Shown here one piece after another: positions 27,760-37,574 of a DNA stretch of 64,000 bases. Position 1 is the first letter of the stretch; every line of letters starts with the position of its first letter. Below the pieces are notes generated by a model that had not been told where the DNA came from, searched no databases, and was given only the letters and a program-made list of their open reading frames with translations. Source of the DNA: Sesamum alatum (taxonomy: Eukaryota; Streptophyta; Magnoliopsida; Lamiales; Pedaliaceae); NCBI GenBank assembly GCA_034509735.1, contig JACGWO010000002.1:50217115-50281114 (forward strand). Direction: 5' to 3'. A program made the translations under genes and the position numbers.

Positions 27760-30552
27760 ACAGACAGTTTTTATTATTTTAGAATAATTTTGGAAGGTTT
27801 TTTCTTATGAAGAATCTCAATGCTGACAAGAATTTCTCAGTTTTTTCCCTTTTGTTTATATATATAGAGAGAGAGGGAGATGATCATGTGGATGAGAGAA
27901 ATGGGGCTGGAAATTTCAACTGCCCATTGCAATCCAGATATTTTTTGGATGTTCAATGTTGGTACTCTGTGTGTGATTGAGATCGACGTATAATTTTAGT
28001 CCTTAATTTGAGGTGAGTCGCTTATCATAGAGCTATTTATATTTCGGACTTTTTAGCTTTAGGGTAAAGTTTGGATTCAGAATTCTTGATGTTTTATGTA
28101 CATATATGTCCTAATTCACCGTAATTTATGAAGCCCATGTGTTGGCGTAACATAAATCACATAAAATAAAAAATCGTGATTGAGTCAGCTCGTCTTTCGA
28201 TTGAAAAAGAAAATACGTGCAAAAGGGTTGGTATCTAACTTTAGACACCATCAACATATGGCAAGACGGGTGGACTTTAAATTATCAAAAGTGCCTAAAT
28301 TATAAGAAATTTTTTTTAGTTGATGATGATGATCATAAGATCACAAGATGGTGCAAGATTTTTGCCATCCACCATTATTATTTAATAATAATGAACGAAA
28401 AGAACTACTTATACAACTTAATAATGAAAAATAAAATGAGTCCTATATAAGACGTATTATCATCTCATTCTGTGTCATTCTAGTAAGTATTATCATTAGT
28501 CATCATTGCCATGTGTGTGTCATAAGTATTATCATTTTACTCTATATAGTACTGTTTGTTTTTCTTGAAGCATGTACTTTATCATTGGTTCATTTAATGA
28601 CCCAAGGAGGTGCTTATTTAAGGTTTTTTCTCTCAAAATGTCGATGTAAATTATAATAATTTTATAAAAAATAAAAAATATTTATATAATTAAATTAATT
28701 TTAAGAAATATCAATGTAATTTACTTAGTTTTAAGTTAATTAGGTACACAGATGGGTGAATTGGCGCAATCAAGTCAATTCCGCTTCATTGATTGAGAAA
28801 CGGTTGTTAAAAGGATGCTTTGGATTGAAATCAAGAAGAGAGTTTGGCTCATTTGATCCATCTCTTTTCCAACAGTTATAATGGCAGATTCACTTAATAG
28901 TAGTTACAATTCTCCAATGATTTAATCGTTATGGCAAGTCCACGAACAAGTTTTAAATCATGAATTTCTATTTTTATTGGGCGTCTTTATTATGGACGCT
29001 TTATTCTATCTCCACTTATGAAAGGCCAGGCCAACATAATTGGCATTGTCATGCCAAGAGCTTTGCTTGGAGAAATATAAGAAACACATGTCATACGTGT
29101 AAAATTTGAGAACATCTCTCATGAATATCCTACTATAACGAGTATTCAAGAATCGATCCATGAAATTTTAATGAATTAAAAAAAAATTGTTTTGAGAAGT
29201 ACTAATCCATATAAAACTTGTGACTTATCTATGTGTGTCAAGAATTCTGAATCTGTAACTGCTCAAGATTTCATCTTTACCACCCTCCCCTTAAGTAGTC
29301 ATGCATTATGATAGCAACTCCCAATTCTCTAGCAAATACAACACTTTTGATCATTTCTTTCGTACCATTCAAGTATGCCCTCTAATTTAACCTATTTCAG
29401 CCTATGCTTATAAATTGCTTCGACACAAAATAAGAAATTATCTCTCCAAGGCATTAATGGTTAGGAGTTCACGTTCTCATCATCTTTGGTAAAATCAAAG
29501 TCCGCCGAGAAGATATTCATAAACTGCTTTATCATAGTGTTTAACTGAGTGATTGTCTCACTTTATATGAATTTATTATAATTTATTTTATAAAATTTAG
29601 TTATATTGAATGTATTGCTTACTCAATTTATTAAAATATTAATATAATGATATAATTATCATTTCTATTAAAAAAATAGCACTTAAGTTTTGAAATATGT
29701 CCGGCACGTTAGAAAAGTTATGAAACCATAATTAACTTTTGTGGCTCCCATATTTACTTTGTAATTACTTTCTCATTACTGTATCTCTTATTTAAAAGAA
29801 TTCTAAAATACCCAATAAAACAAATGGGAAATGTACAAAAATTGTCATTAAGTTCAAAAATTATTAAAAATATAAATAAAATGTAATTCATATTTCATAA
29901 AATCATATTAATTAGTTCACCGTAAAAAATAAACAAAAACCTTATAAAATTTACTATATTGAACTTGCTATTAAATAACCATTAGAAGTTATATACAATT
30001 ATGATAAATCTTAAAAACCCTCATTGTAATATCGCCTTTATATTCTTTTAACAATTTTATCGTACGTTTGTAGACTTTTAACAAGGCTTAATTAATTTGG
30101 ATCTAGAACATATATTTATTTTATTAATACATAAAAATAGAATTCCGCATTCGTTACAGCAACTATTGATGGTGGGACAATACATATCATCAATAAACTA
30201 TTGTTGCGGTGGGTAAACATTTCGCTTAAAAGGAAAATTCCAAATTTACGTATCATTCATAATAATTGAAATTTCTGGTTTATCAAAGCATGTTTCAAAA
30301 TAAATTTATTGATATAATTGAATAACATTAAATATCCAAATATATAGAATCGTGTAATGATTCATCCTTAAGAAAATCTGAGTTATTACTGTAAATATTT
30401 CAATTTATTCTGGTTTCATTTGAGAATTTCATCCCTCTGATAAAACGGTTTATTGGCAGGTTGAGAATTTGCCGGGCCGATTCATTCAACAGGCCAGTGA
30501 CGTCGGTTCCACCAATCCATTCTCAGGAAATATTAGGAAAACTGAATCCAAT
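27720..30552. other. Intergenic region upstream of CYCU4
   Basis: No supported exon on either strand. A TA/TG microsatellite at 27727-27757 lies directly before the CYCU4 start, in its 5' UTR or promoter. 27860-27875 is GA-rich. The remainder is AT-rich unique-looking sequence. Confidence 0.45.
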
Positions 30553-30652
30553 GGGTCATCATCAGAATAAAGAGTATTTTCACTCACAACCAGAAGAGGC
30601 TGTGTCCAAAGGTGTCCTAAGATTAATGAAAGTATTCATCACTTGATGACCC
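30553..30652 (-). ncRNA. Candidate box C/D snoRNA
   Basis: On the minus strand a perfect 9-bp terminal stem (GGGTCATCA paired with TGATGACCC) encloses a canonical box C, GTGATGA (30636-30642), and a box D, CTGA (30562-30565), directly against the stem. Total length is 100 nt, normal for plant C/D snoRNAs. It lies on the same strand as, and about 400 bp downstream of, two further snoRNA-like units behind one promoter. No rRNA target was recognised for either guide region. Alternative: a chance stem, although the geometry is exact. Confidence 0.5.
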
Positions 30653-31054
30653 TTCTCACCTCCACCACATCATAAAACAGGGATTGTCAAGCAAATTTTG
30701 ACAATGAGAACCTAAAGAGTGCCTGAAAAATCAATTTGAATGATGGACTAAAAATGAGTAGAAATTAGAACAGAAAAAATGACTTAGATGGTCAATTGAA
30801 AGTAGTTCAAATCAAGAACAGAAAACGATGATTTTTGGTAGATTTTGATGGTAATAATCCACATGATTCAGTAGCAAATTTTGTGACATCAATGGAGATG
30901 AAATCTCATCTCTCAGTCCAAGTGTTGGAAATATAAGATATTGCTTCATCCTCATCAATAAAATAACAAAAACTAAAATTAAATCTGAGTGTCGATAGAT
31001 AATTTATATAACATGGATGAGATAAAAATGAGTCGGAAAACATAGGGAAAAAAA

Positions 31055-31077
31055 GGGAAATTAGTTTTACTCAGTGG
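31055..31077 (-). ncRNA. 3' (box D) arm of the candidate C/D snoRNA spanning 31055-31177
   Basis: This short segment holds the terminal-stem strand and box D of the unit described under 31055-31177. It is listed to mark the box D end (CTGA at 31071-31074) and the stem bases that pair with 31163-31177. Confidence 0.35.
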
Positions 31078-31177
31078 TGGCAAACTAGTTATTGGTTCGA
31101 TTCTGCCAGCAAGTGTCCTCAACTTTGAAAATTTCAGAAGAGGGAGCTTCTTTATCCTCATCGCAAAACAATTTCCC
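31055..31177 (-). ncRNA. Candidate C/D-type snoRNA, unit B of the first cluster
   Basis: A long terminal stem pairs GGGAAATTGTTTTGC (31163-31177) with GTAAAACTAATTTCCC (31055-31070), with one bulge. Inside lie a degenerate box C (GCGATGA), a D'-like CTGA at 31134-31137, a C'-like TTGAGGA near 31117-31123 and box D, CTGA, at 31071-31074. The bases before D', GCTCCCTCT, are complementary to AGAGGGAGC of 18S rRNA, and GAATCGAACC is complementary to the neighbouring GGTTCGATTC of 18S (rRNA recalled, not computed). The paralogous unit at 35197-35321 keeps the same internal blocks and a different but still paired stem, which supports a structured RNA. Box C is not canonical. Confidence 0.5.
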
Positions 31178-31277
31178 CGCTCAAATAACAATACCAATTG
31201 CTCAAAAGAAAAATCCCAAAAATGGAATCAATGAACAAAAATACGGATAATAAATATAGATATTATATACGTATACT

Positions 31278-31278
<1 letters not shown>

Positions 31279-31309
<31 letters not shown>
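31279..31309. repeat. (AG)n microsatellite
   Basis: About 15 uninterrupted AG units, lying just downstream of snoRNA-like unit A in transcript direction. Confidence 0.95.
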
Positions 31310-31311
<2 letters not shown>

Positions 31312-31314
<3 letters not shown>

Positions 31315-31416
31315 GCTCGGTTCAGCGGGGTAATCGACATGCAAGCAACAATCTCCGAAGAGAGAGACCTGCAATCCGGTCTGTTGAGCTTGAATTTTCC
31401 GAGTCGTCACCGCGAT
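31312..31416 (-). ncRNA. Candidate C/D snoRNA, unit A of the first cluster (possibly decayed)
   Basis: Terminal stem ATCGC/GCGAT, box C GTGACGA (one base off canonical, 31404-31410) and box D CTGA (31322-31325). The guide TCAAGCTCAACAG is identical to that of the paralogous unit A at 35368-35466 and is followed by a D'-like CGGA. It is complementary to CTGTTGAGCTTGA of 25S rRNA (recalled). Five extra bases between box D and the stem, and the altered box C, suggest this copy may be weaker than its paralogue. Confidence 0.5.
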
Positions 31417-31612
31417 TCTCCCTTCTACTTCATTTTTTCCGTAATCGAAAGCGATAAAAAGAAAGAAAAAAGCAAAAGAAAACAGATCCCTTCAACAAAT
31501 TTCACGAACATCTCGAATTACGTGAAACAAATCTAAGGAGAGTCTCAAAGAGGGGATATCAGCGATGAGTATACCGCTGCTTTGAATGAATAGAGTTATC
31601 GTTGTGCTTGCT

Positions 31613-31690
31613 CTTTATATAGAGGACTTATCTAGGGTTTATTCATTTCTCAATCGAGGGTTTTTGTTTTCCTTATTGGGCTTGGGCCCA
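31613..31690 (-). promoter_or_regulatory. Pol II-type promoter: TATA box, telo-box and site II motifs
   Basis: On the minus strand: TATA box CTATATAAAG (31613-31622), telo-box AAACCCTA (31633-31640) and TGGGCCCA (31683-31690) next to another TGGGCT. The telo-box plus site II pair is known from plant ribosomal-protein and snoRNA-cluster promoters. No protein gene follows, but snoRNA-like units begin about 200 bp downstream. Confidence 0.6.
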
Positions 31691-31819
31691 ATGAGCAATG
31701 AACTGTCAGTGGATTGAGTATATCGATTGGCCCGTTATGGACCTAAAAATTATTTCATTATATTTACCAAGTCCGCGCTCATAATAGAATCTCTCTCTCT
31801 CTCTCGTCGTAATTAAAAT

Positions 31820-32258
31820 GGTAAATTACAGTCGTCCCTCGTGTTTGACATAATTATAAATACTTTATTATTATTTGAAAAATTATAATTACTCATTAAT
31901 TTTGACATTCGTCTAACTATGAGTCCATTCTACTAGCATTCATTATGTTTTCATCCAATTTTTGTGGTGACCTATAAAAATATCTTTTTAAATTAAAACT
32001 TATAATTTAGTATATTTTTTAAATTATTTTAATGGACTAATATTTTCTATGAATTAGTTATTTTATCAATTCTCATTTTTTTATATTTTTTAAATATTTT
32101 TTTAAAATAAAAAATTCAGTAAGGTAAAATAGTACTTTCACATCACCATCTCGGATCTATGTAATTATTTTTCATTTGGGGGAAAATTTATAAATTTTCA
32201 AATAATAAGGGGTATTTATAATTATGTCAAAATATATGGGAGGTAACTATAATTTACC
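31820..32258. repeat. GGTAAATTACA-terminus foldback element
   Basis: Left GGTAAATTACAGTCGTCC, right inverse ACTATAATTTACC. TTTGACATAATTATAAATAC near the left end is mirrored by GTATTTATAATTATGTCAAA near the right end. Flanks TAATTAAAAT and TAATTTAAAAT may be an altered target duplication. Confidence 0.65.
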
Positions 32259-32646
32259 TTAATTTAAAATAGGGCCGAAACAAACTCTTTGTGACTATCC
32301 TAACAAAGAACTCTAATAGTGACAAAAATGTCATTATTGTTTTTTTATACGGCTTGCAACTCAATCGACAGCCCCCATAGATGTATTGTCCACTATGATA
32401 AAATATAAACATTACAGTTTTATCTTAAAATGCTCCTCGTTAAATAGATAATGCTTTGTAACTTATAAATCGTTTCATTTTCTCTTTGCAACTGATCTAA
32501 GATGCATGCCAACATAAATTTTATAGAAAGATAGATAAAGAAGACAGAGTAACCATCTATCTTCGAGAAAGAGAGGACAATGCAAAGATGCAACTTCTAG
32601 AAATAGGGATAGTATCGTCGGTGCAGAGAAATCATGATTTTTTTAT

Positions 32647-33012
32647 GGGTAAATTACATTTTGTCATCTGAATTATGCTTATTTTTATACTTTGTCGTCT
32701 ATATTTTTATTTTTTTATTTTTTGTGGTGTCAACACACCATCTTAACTTGGCAAAATTTGCAGTTTGTTATATATGGCCATTTTTTTGTAAATTTTTCTA
32801 AAATAAAAATAAAAAATACACATACAGTACACATGCCAATAAAACATCACTACATAGCCCTTAAACATCACATGCATCGAAAATCAACAAAAAAATGATC
32901 ATATATGGAAAATTGTAAATTTTGCAAAGTTGAGATGGTAAATTGATTAAAAAAATTGAAATGACAAAGTGTAAGATCAAGTATAGTTCGGATGACAAAA
33001 TAAAATTTACCC
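32647..33012. repeat. GGGTAAATT-terminus foldback element
   Basis: Termini GGGTAAATTACATTTTGTCA and the inverse, TGACAAAATAAAATTTACCC. It is flanked by the direct repeat TTTTTAT (32640-32646 and 33013-33019). Much of each arm pairs with the other (TTTGCAAAATTTACAATTT-type blocks). Confidence 0.65.
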
Positions 33013-35196
33013 TTTTTATTAGTATTTTTATTTATTTATTTATGGAGTGGAGTAATTCACTTACAATGCCACTAGGTATTTCAGATGGTACGGGTTCAAA
33101 AATTTGTACTTAATTTTTGCTAATATTATATTTATATTGTAGATAATACTAATTACAGTTGAAATTTTTAAATAAATTTAATGGTTGAAATAAAAATACT
33201 TCACTACCTTTAAGAAAATTCAAGTCTATTGCATCAAAATGTTATCATTGGCTCAATAGTCTTTCTCTTGGCTTGTTCCTAACAGGATGAAATATCCTGA
33301 CATGTATATATACATGTTTGTCAACAAGAAGAACAATGACCATTTTTATACATATAAAAAAATCTCCATTACATAAATATGAACTACCGAATAATAATGT
33401 GGATAAATTATTTGAGTAAGTGGGAATAGTCACCAATAAGTTGGAATAAAAACGACAGTGGAAAATATTATTAAAGGAAAGGTTACAATACTACGCATGG
33501 TTATTGGTTATAACCACCCACTAATACCACTGATGTTAAATTTATTATCTTACCATTAATATTATTATCGATACAAAAATATGCATAATCACTAACACGT
33601 TATTGTTTAAGTAATAATGGTGTTTTCCAACAAAAAATTATTTAAGTGGTAAAATAGAATTTTAAATTAAACTTTACAATTAATAAGAAATTGAAGATTT
33701 TGAAATTCGAGTCTCTTAACTTTAAATGAGTTTTCATGAAGCGTAAGAGGTAAGAAAGCCTCAACCACGCGAGTAAATGCTACTCAATTTTTTTTATTCT
33801 CTTTTACAATAGTAAGACTACAAAAGATGGTGGTTGGCGATGATAGTTGAATGATTGATACGTTATTTATATTTTAAAATTAAAAAAATATGTGTTATTT
33901 ATCTATATACTCAACACATGAAGTACATAATATAGCATTTATTTAATTAGGCTTGATCAACTCAATAAATGATACTTGACCTTATTGAAAGTACGTGTTG
34001 AAAAACAAATAGACGTATTGAACTGATGAAGGCCAACCTATGTTGTTGGCCTGTATGGAAAATTTAATTTATTAACAATAACAAATTCCACAGTTTATGC
34101 TCTTGCGCGATGGGCGCATCACTCAAAATTGGAATGAGTTTATTGAATACGATTGTATTTTAAATGATCGAACAACATCAGTAATTTGTTTAATTTATTC
34201 ATTTATACAAATCTCAAAATATCCAAACAAATATATCAACACTTGAAATAGTTTATCTAAATCCATTTTGGGAGCATGTTAATCTCATACTAAGGTCTCA
34301 TTTTTTATGTAGACATTATTCCTTTCCATACATATTATATATTACTTTATTTTTACAATAATTTTGTAAGATAAATATGATTCACCTCATTTGTCAAATA
34401 CATTAATCAACTTTGTAATAGTTATTAATATTAACTTATTTTAATAGTGTTTTTGTCTCATGGTACTTAGTAGTTTTTCTATGACACGCAATTGATCTTT
34501 TTTATCTTAGATATTAGTTGATCATTTTCTCAAAAATATTATTAAATGCCTATTGTGCTTGCCATTCTTTTTATTTTTGGTTGTTGAAAATGTTGGATGG
34601 ATTTATTTTTTATTGACAAAAGAATCACAAGACCATAGGTTACTTCTAGAAAATCAATTCCAACTGAAAGTGACTCATTCTTATCAAGCACCAAAGCGTT
34701 TCGAGAATACTTTTTCGACTTACTTATGACATTATAGAATCTAAAAAAAATACCCTTTTTATTATAATTTACAATTCAAGCAATATCCCATCATTCTCTT
34801 TGAAAAAAATGTGTTTCCTTTTGCTAACCTATACATGTGTGCTTAAATTTATTTTATATGAAAAAAAAATTAAAAAGTATTTATATTATGTATAAATATT
34901 TTTTTATTAAATAACTTTTTGTTACCTTTAACCTAATTGATGGATAAAAATGGAACAAATGGGGAGAGAAAATTAGAGAAAAAAAGTGATGCCAGAATTT
35001 CTTTTGTCGCCGTTCCCTTTTGAATGGATAGATTAAATATACATAAAAAATAGTTATTCTGATGCCCTTAGGATGGATCTTATGACAGAAAAAAAAAAAG
35101 AAAAAAGAAAAGAACAATGTGTTGATATTTTAGAGGATTACAATCCTTCAAATGCTAAAAAATGAACCAAAGATTAAAAGAAAAAATGAAGAAATC
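33013..35196. other. Intergenic region between the two snoRNA-like clusters
   Basis: AT-rich, with no exon, promoter or repeat boundary I can support, apart from short A and T tracts near 34860 and 35090. Confidence 0.4.
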
Positions 35197-35321
35197 GGGG
35201 AAAAGAGATTACTCAGAAATGGCTTATTACATTTGGTTCGATTCTGCCAGCGATTTTCCTCAACGAAAAATTCTCAGAAGAGGGAGCTTTGCAATCGTCG
35301 TCGCAAATCTCATTTTTCCCC
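35197..35321 (-). ncRNA. Candidate C/D-type snoRNA, unit B of the second cluster
   Basis: Terminal stem of GGGGAAAA.GAGATT type (35303-35321 with 35197-35212), a D'-like CTGA (35274-35277), a C'-like TTGAGGA, and box D CTGA at 35213-35216. It shares the blocks AAGCTCCCTCTTCTGA and GCTGGCAGAATCGAACCAA with unit B at 31055-31177. The stem sequences differ between copies yet still pair, which is compensatory in effect. The box C equivalent (GCGACGA) is degenerate, so function is less sure than homology. Confidence 0.5.
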
Positions 35322-35367
35322 AAAATAGAAAACAAATCAAAATCAAGCAAAAATAAATAAACAAAAA

Positions 35368-35466
35368 ATCGCTCAGGAAAGAAGGAAGAATCGACATGCA
35401 AAGGCTAAGAAAGCCTCTGGCTATCCGGTCTGTTGAGCTTGAACTTTATGCAGTCATCACAGCGAT
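35368..35466 (-). ncRNA. Candidate box C/D snoRNA, unit A of the second cluster
   Basis: Terminal stem ATCGC (35462-35466) with GCGAT (35368-35372), canonical box C GTGATGA (35454-35460) and box D CTGA (35373-35376) directly against the stem; 99 nt. The guide TCAAGCTCAACAG followed by a D'-like CGGA is complementary for 13 bases to 25S rRNA CTGTTGAGCTTGA, a conserved part of domain V (recalled). By the D-plus-five rule the target would be the G of CUGUUGAG. The unit lies about 140 bp downstream of a TATA box. This is the best-formed member of the pair of clusters. Confidence 0.6.
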
Positions 35467-35510
35467 CTGTAATCAAATAAAATAATACAAAATACAAGTG
35501 TATGTATGAA

Positions 35511-35652
35511 TTAGGGTTTCGCAATTGAGGAATTTCAGAAATGCAGAGGAGGAGAAAGGTGCAACTGTAAGGCGCAGATATGAGGACTGAACTCTAGCTG
35601 AATGTGAATATTTATAAGCGGGTTTTTGCAGTTTTAGGGGTTTAGGGTTAGG
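35511..35652 (-). promoter_or_regulatory. TATA box and telo-boxes of the second snoRNA-like cluster
   Basis: On the minus strand: TTATAAATA at 35609-35617, telo-box AACCCTAAA just upstream (near 35641-35649) and another AAACCCTAA in the leader (35511-35519). The layout matches that of the first cluster, supporting transcription of both loci on the minus strand. Confidence 0.55.
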
Positions 35653-36732
35653 CGGCTCCTATGCATTCTATTTCAGATTCATTTTTCCGCACGTGATCAA
35701 TGGTGAAGTTTGATGGGGGCAAAAGGGTAAAAACATATTTTGAAAATATAAAGAATTTTTTTTGATTATGTCGACTTTTTTTTTTTTTTACAAAGTGATA
35801 AAGTTCGATGCATCCTTCGATAATTATAAATTTGAAATAATATATTTAAACTATTTATTATGCATGAAAATCTTATAATAACTCTGACTTGTGAACACAT
35901 ACTCTGGTCTAAAATTATGAATTAATTTAATATTTTGATATATTAAAATAATCACAAATTTAATCATATCTAAATATCATTTTCGAGGGAAGAAAATGTG
36001 AGCCTATAATTTATCCATTGTTGAACATTTCACATCTGAAGATGACAATACATTTATGAATTATGAATTTTCCTTGTCAAAAAAGATAAAAAATTGCATC
36101 CATCCAACAACAATTCCATCTATCAAATTCTCAACATAAATGCAGCCCCCACCCCAAACTAGCTGACTCACCACTACACTATTGAGTACAAAAGAGCATT
36201 ATTAGGTAGGATCCAATGGAAATGTGGTAATTTTCTTTATCTAAAATATTCCACTTCGAAGTTCGATTAAAAGTCGAATTTGTCCTCCAAAAGACCATAT
36301 GTTACGAGATATGATAAAAATTTGTGTCTTGATTTAGGTCAGGTGGAGTAACTTATTATGCATATTGATACTCATCGGACTGCAAGACATGGATCCATAA
36401 GGTATTTGATATATAGACTCCTGTAAATACTGGAAGTTGCATGATATAGATATGCATTTACGACTGTAAAGCCTAGTTATGCGACTCTGTTATAACTCTA
36501 AATGAACCTACTTAAGTATAAGAGGTTTTTGACTAAAATCCACCTTAGCAAGCCTAATGATTTGTTTTGCATGCTATTCTACCATTCAAATCGAGAGCAT
36601 TAAATTCCACCTTTCAGAAATATTTGATGTGGACGTTGAACCTGAACCTCGATTAAATTAGATTGCAAGATCAACCCTAACCTCGACTTGAATCACCACC
36701 TTGTTTATTTTAATTACTTTTCCTTCATAATT

Positions 36733-36764
36733 GGGGGGGTGGGGGGGTGGGGTGGGGTGGGGTG
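36733..36764. repeat. G-rich (GGGGT)n tract
   Basis: Runs of four to seven G separated by T, five or more in a row, enough for a G-quadruplex on the plus strand. It lies about 0.7 kb upstream of the OR start codon. Confidence 0.8.
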
Positions 36765-36998
36765 GAATTAATTATGTTTATTTTTTTCAAATAGAAATAT
36801 GACCTTTTTTTCCCTGTATTATTTCGTGAAACATGGTAAGATACATCTCCAAGAAGTATGTATTTTAATATTTAACAAAAGTATTATATATACTCTAGTT
36901 ACAACATTTTATCTTTTATTTTGATTTTTTCTTTTAGAACAATAGAAGATCTTAATGTTGAAATAATATAATGTATTTTTAAATGATTAACCAAAAGT

Positions 36999-37224
36999 GT
37001 AAATTGCAGCAGATTTCATCTTAAACTTATAATAATTATAAATATTTTTATGTTATTTAAAAATTACAAATACTCTTTTGAAATTAATAACTGCATAATA
37101 AATATACTCGTATAAGGGTATTTGTTAAATGATTGTTAATTAAAAAATATAATTATAATTTTTAAAAAAATAAGATCTATTTACAAGTCATGACAAATTT
37201 CATGTAGTGCATTGCAATTTACCC
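36999..37224. repeat. GTAAATTGC-terminus foldback element
   Basis: Begins GTAAATTGCAGCAG and ends GCATTGCAATTTACCC. Inner ATAATTATAAATAT blocks on the left and ATATAATTATAA on the right pair. It is a short, internally deleted relative of the elements at 26494 and 31820. Confidence 0.5.
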
Positions 37225-37280
37225 TAATAAAATACAAAAACTGAATTTTTTTTAAAATTAAAGTTGGACATAGAAGTGGA

Positions 37281-37345
37281 CCAATCAGCCAATAGAAAAT
37301 GTGACACGTGTAAGCCCCTTAATTTTCCCACCAGATTTTTATATT
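37281..37345 (+). promoter_or_regulatory. OR core promoter: CCAAT motifs, G-box, TATA-like element
   Basis: Two CCAAT-type motifs (from 37281), a palindromic G-box CACGTG (37305-37310) and TTTTATATT near 37335. G-boxes are bound by PIF/HY5-type light regulators, which would suit a carotenoid and plastid regulator, but binding here is inference. Confidence 0.4.
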
Positions 37346-37400
37346 CCAGCAACGGCAAATAGAAAATGGCTCCAGCTCGCCACTTGAGTTGAGAGATTCT

Positions 37401-37574
37401 ATGCTACTATTATACTCCTCGCCGTCGCCGTTCATTTCCGCCGACTGGAACCCTCGATTCCGCTGCCAAAATGCTCTTTTCCGGCCGGATTTTGACGATT
37501 TCTCATTTGCCGACGCCGTGTTATTCATTCAAATCAAGAGGCTATCTCCGGGGAAAGTTGGAGTCCAATCTTAA
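37401..37574 (+). promoter_or_regulatory. Overlapping upstream ORF in the OR leader (57 codons)
   Basis: An ATG at 37401, after the TATA-like element, opens a frame that runs past the OR start (37471) in another frame and stops at 37574. If transcripts include it, ribosomes that start here cannot reach the OR start. It does not join the conserved OR domain, so it is not the OR N-terminus. Confidence 0.4.

Larger units (their letters stand above)
35660..37470. other. Region upstream of OR
   Basis: AT-rich with no gene. It holds a GGGGT-type G-rich tract (36733-36764), a foldback element (36999-37224), then the OR promoter and leader. Confidence 0.5.

Noticed and set aside
35230..35250. GGTTCGATTCTGCC on the plus strand as a tRNA T-arm/B-box
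   Set aside because: No acceptor stem, D-arm or anticodon arm can be built around it. The same bases read on the other strand are complementary to 18S rRNA.
35213..35401. A 62-codon minus-strand ORF, and its counterpart at 30979-31197, sharing A-G-R-I-E-P near the same place, as a conserved small peptide gene
   Set aside because: Aligning the two copies at DNA level needs single-base gaps that change frame on both sides of the shared stretch. The paired ends and rRNA complementarity fit a structured RNA better.
35435..35456. Resemblance of AAGCTCAACAGACCGGATAG to miR390
   Set aside because: Only the ends agree with the miRNA. There is no fold-back partner arm, and the stretch has a better explanation as a snoRNA guide.
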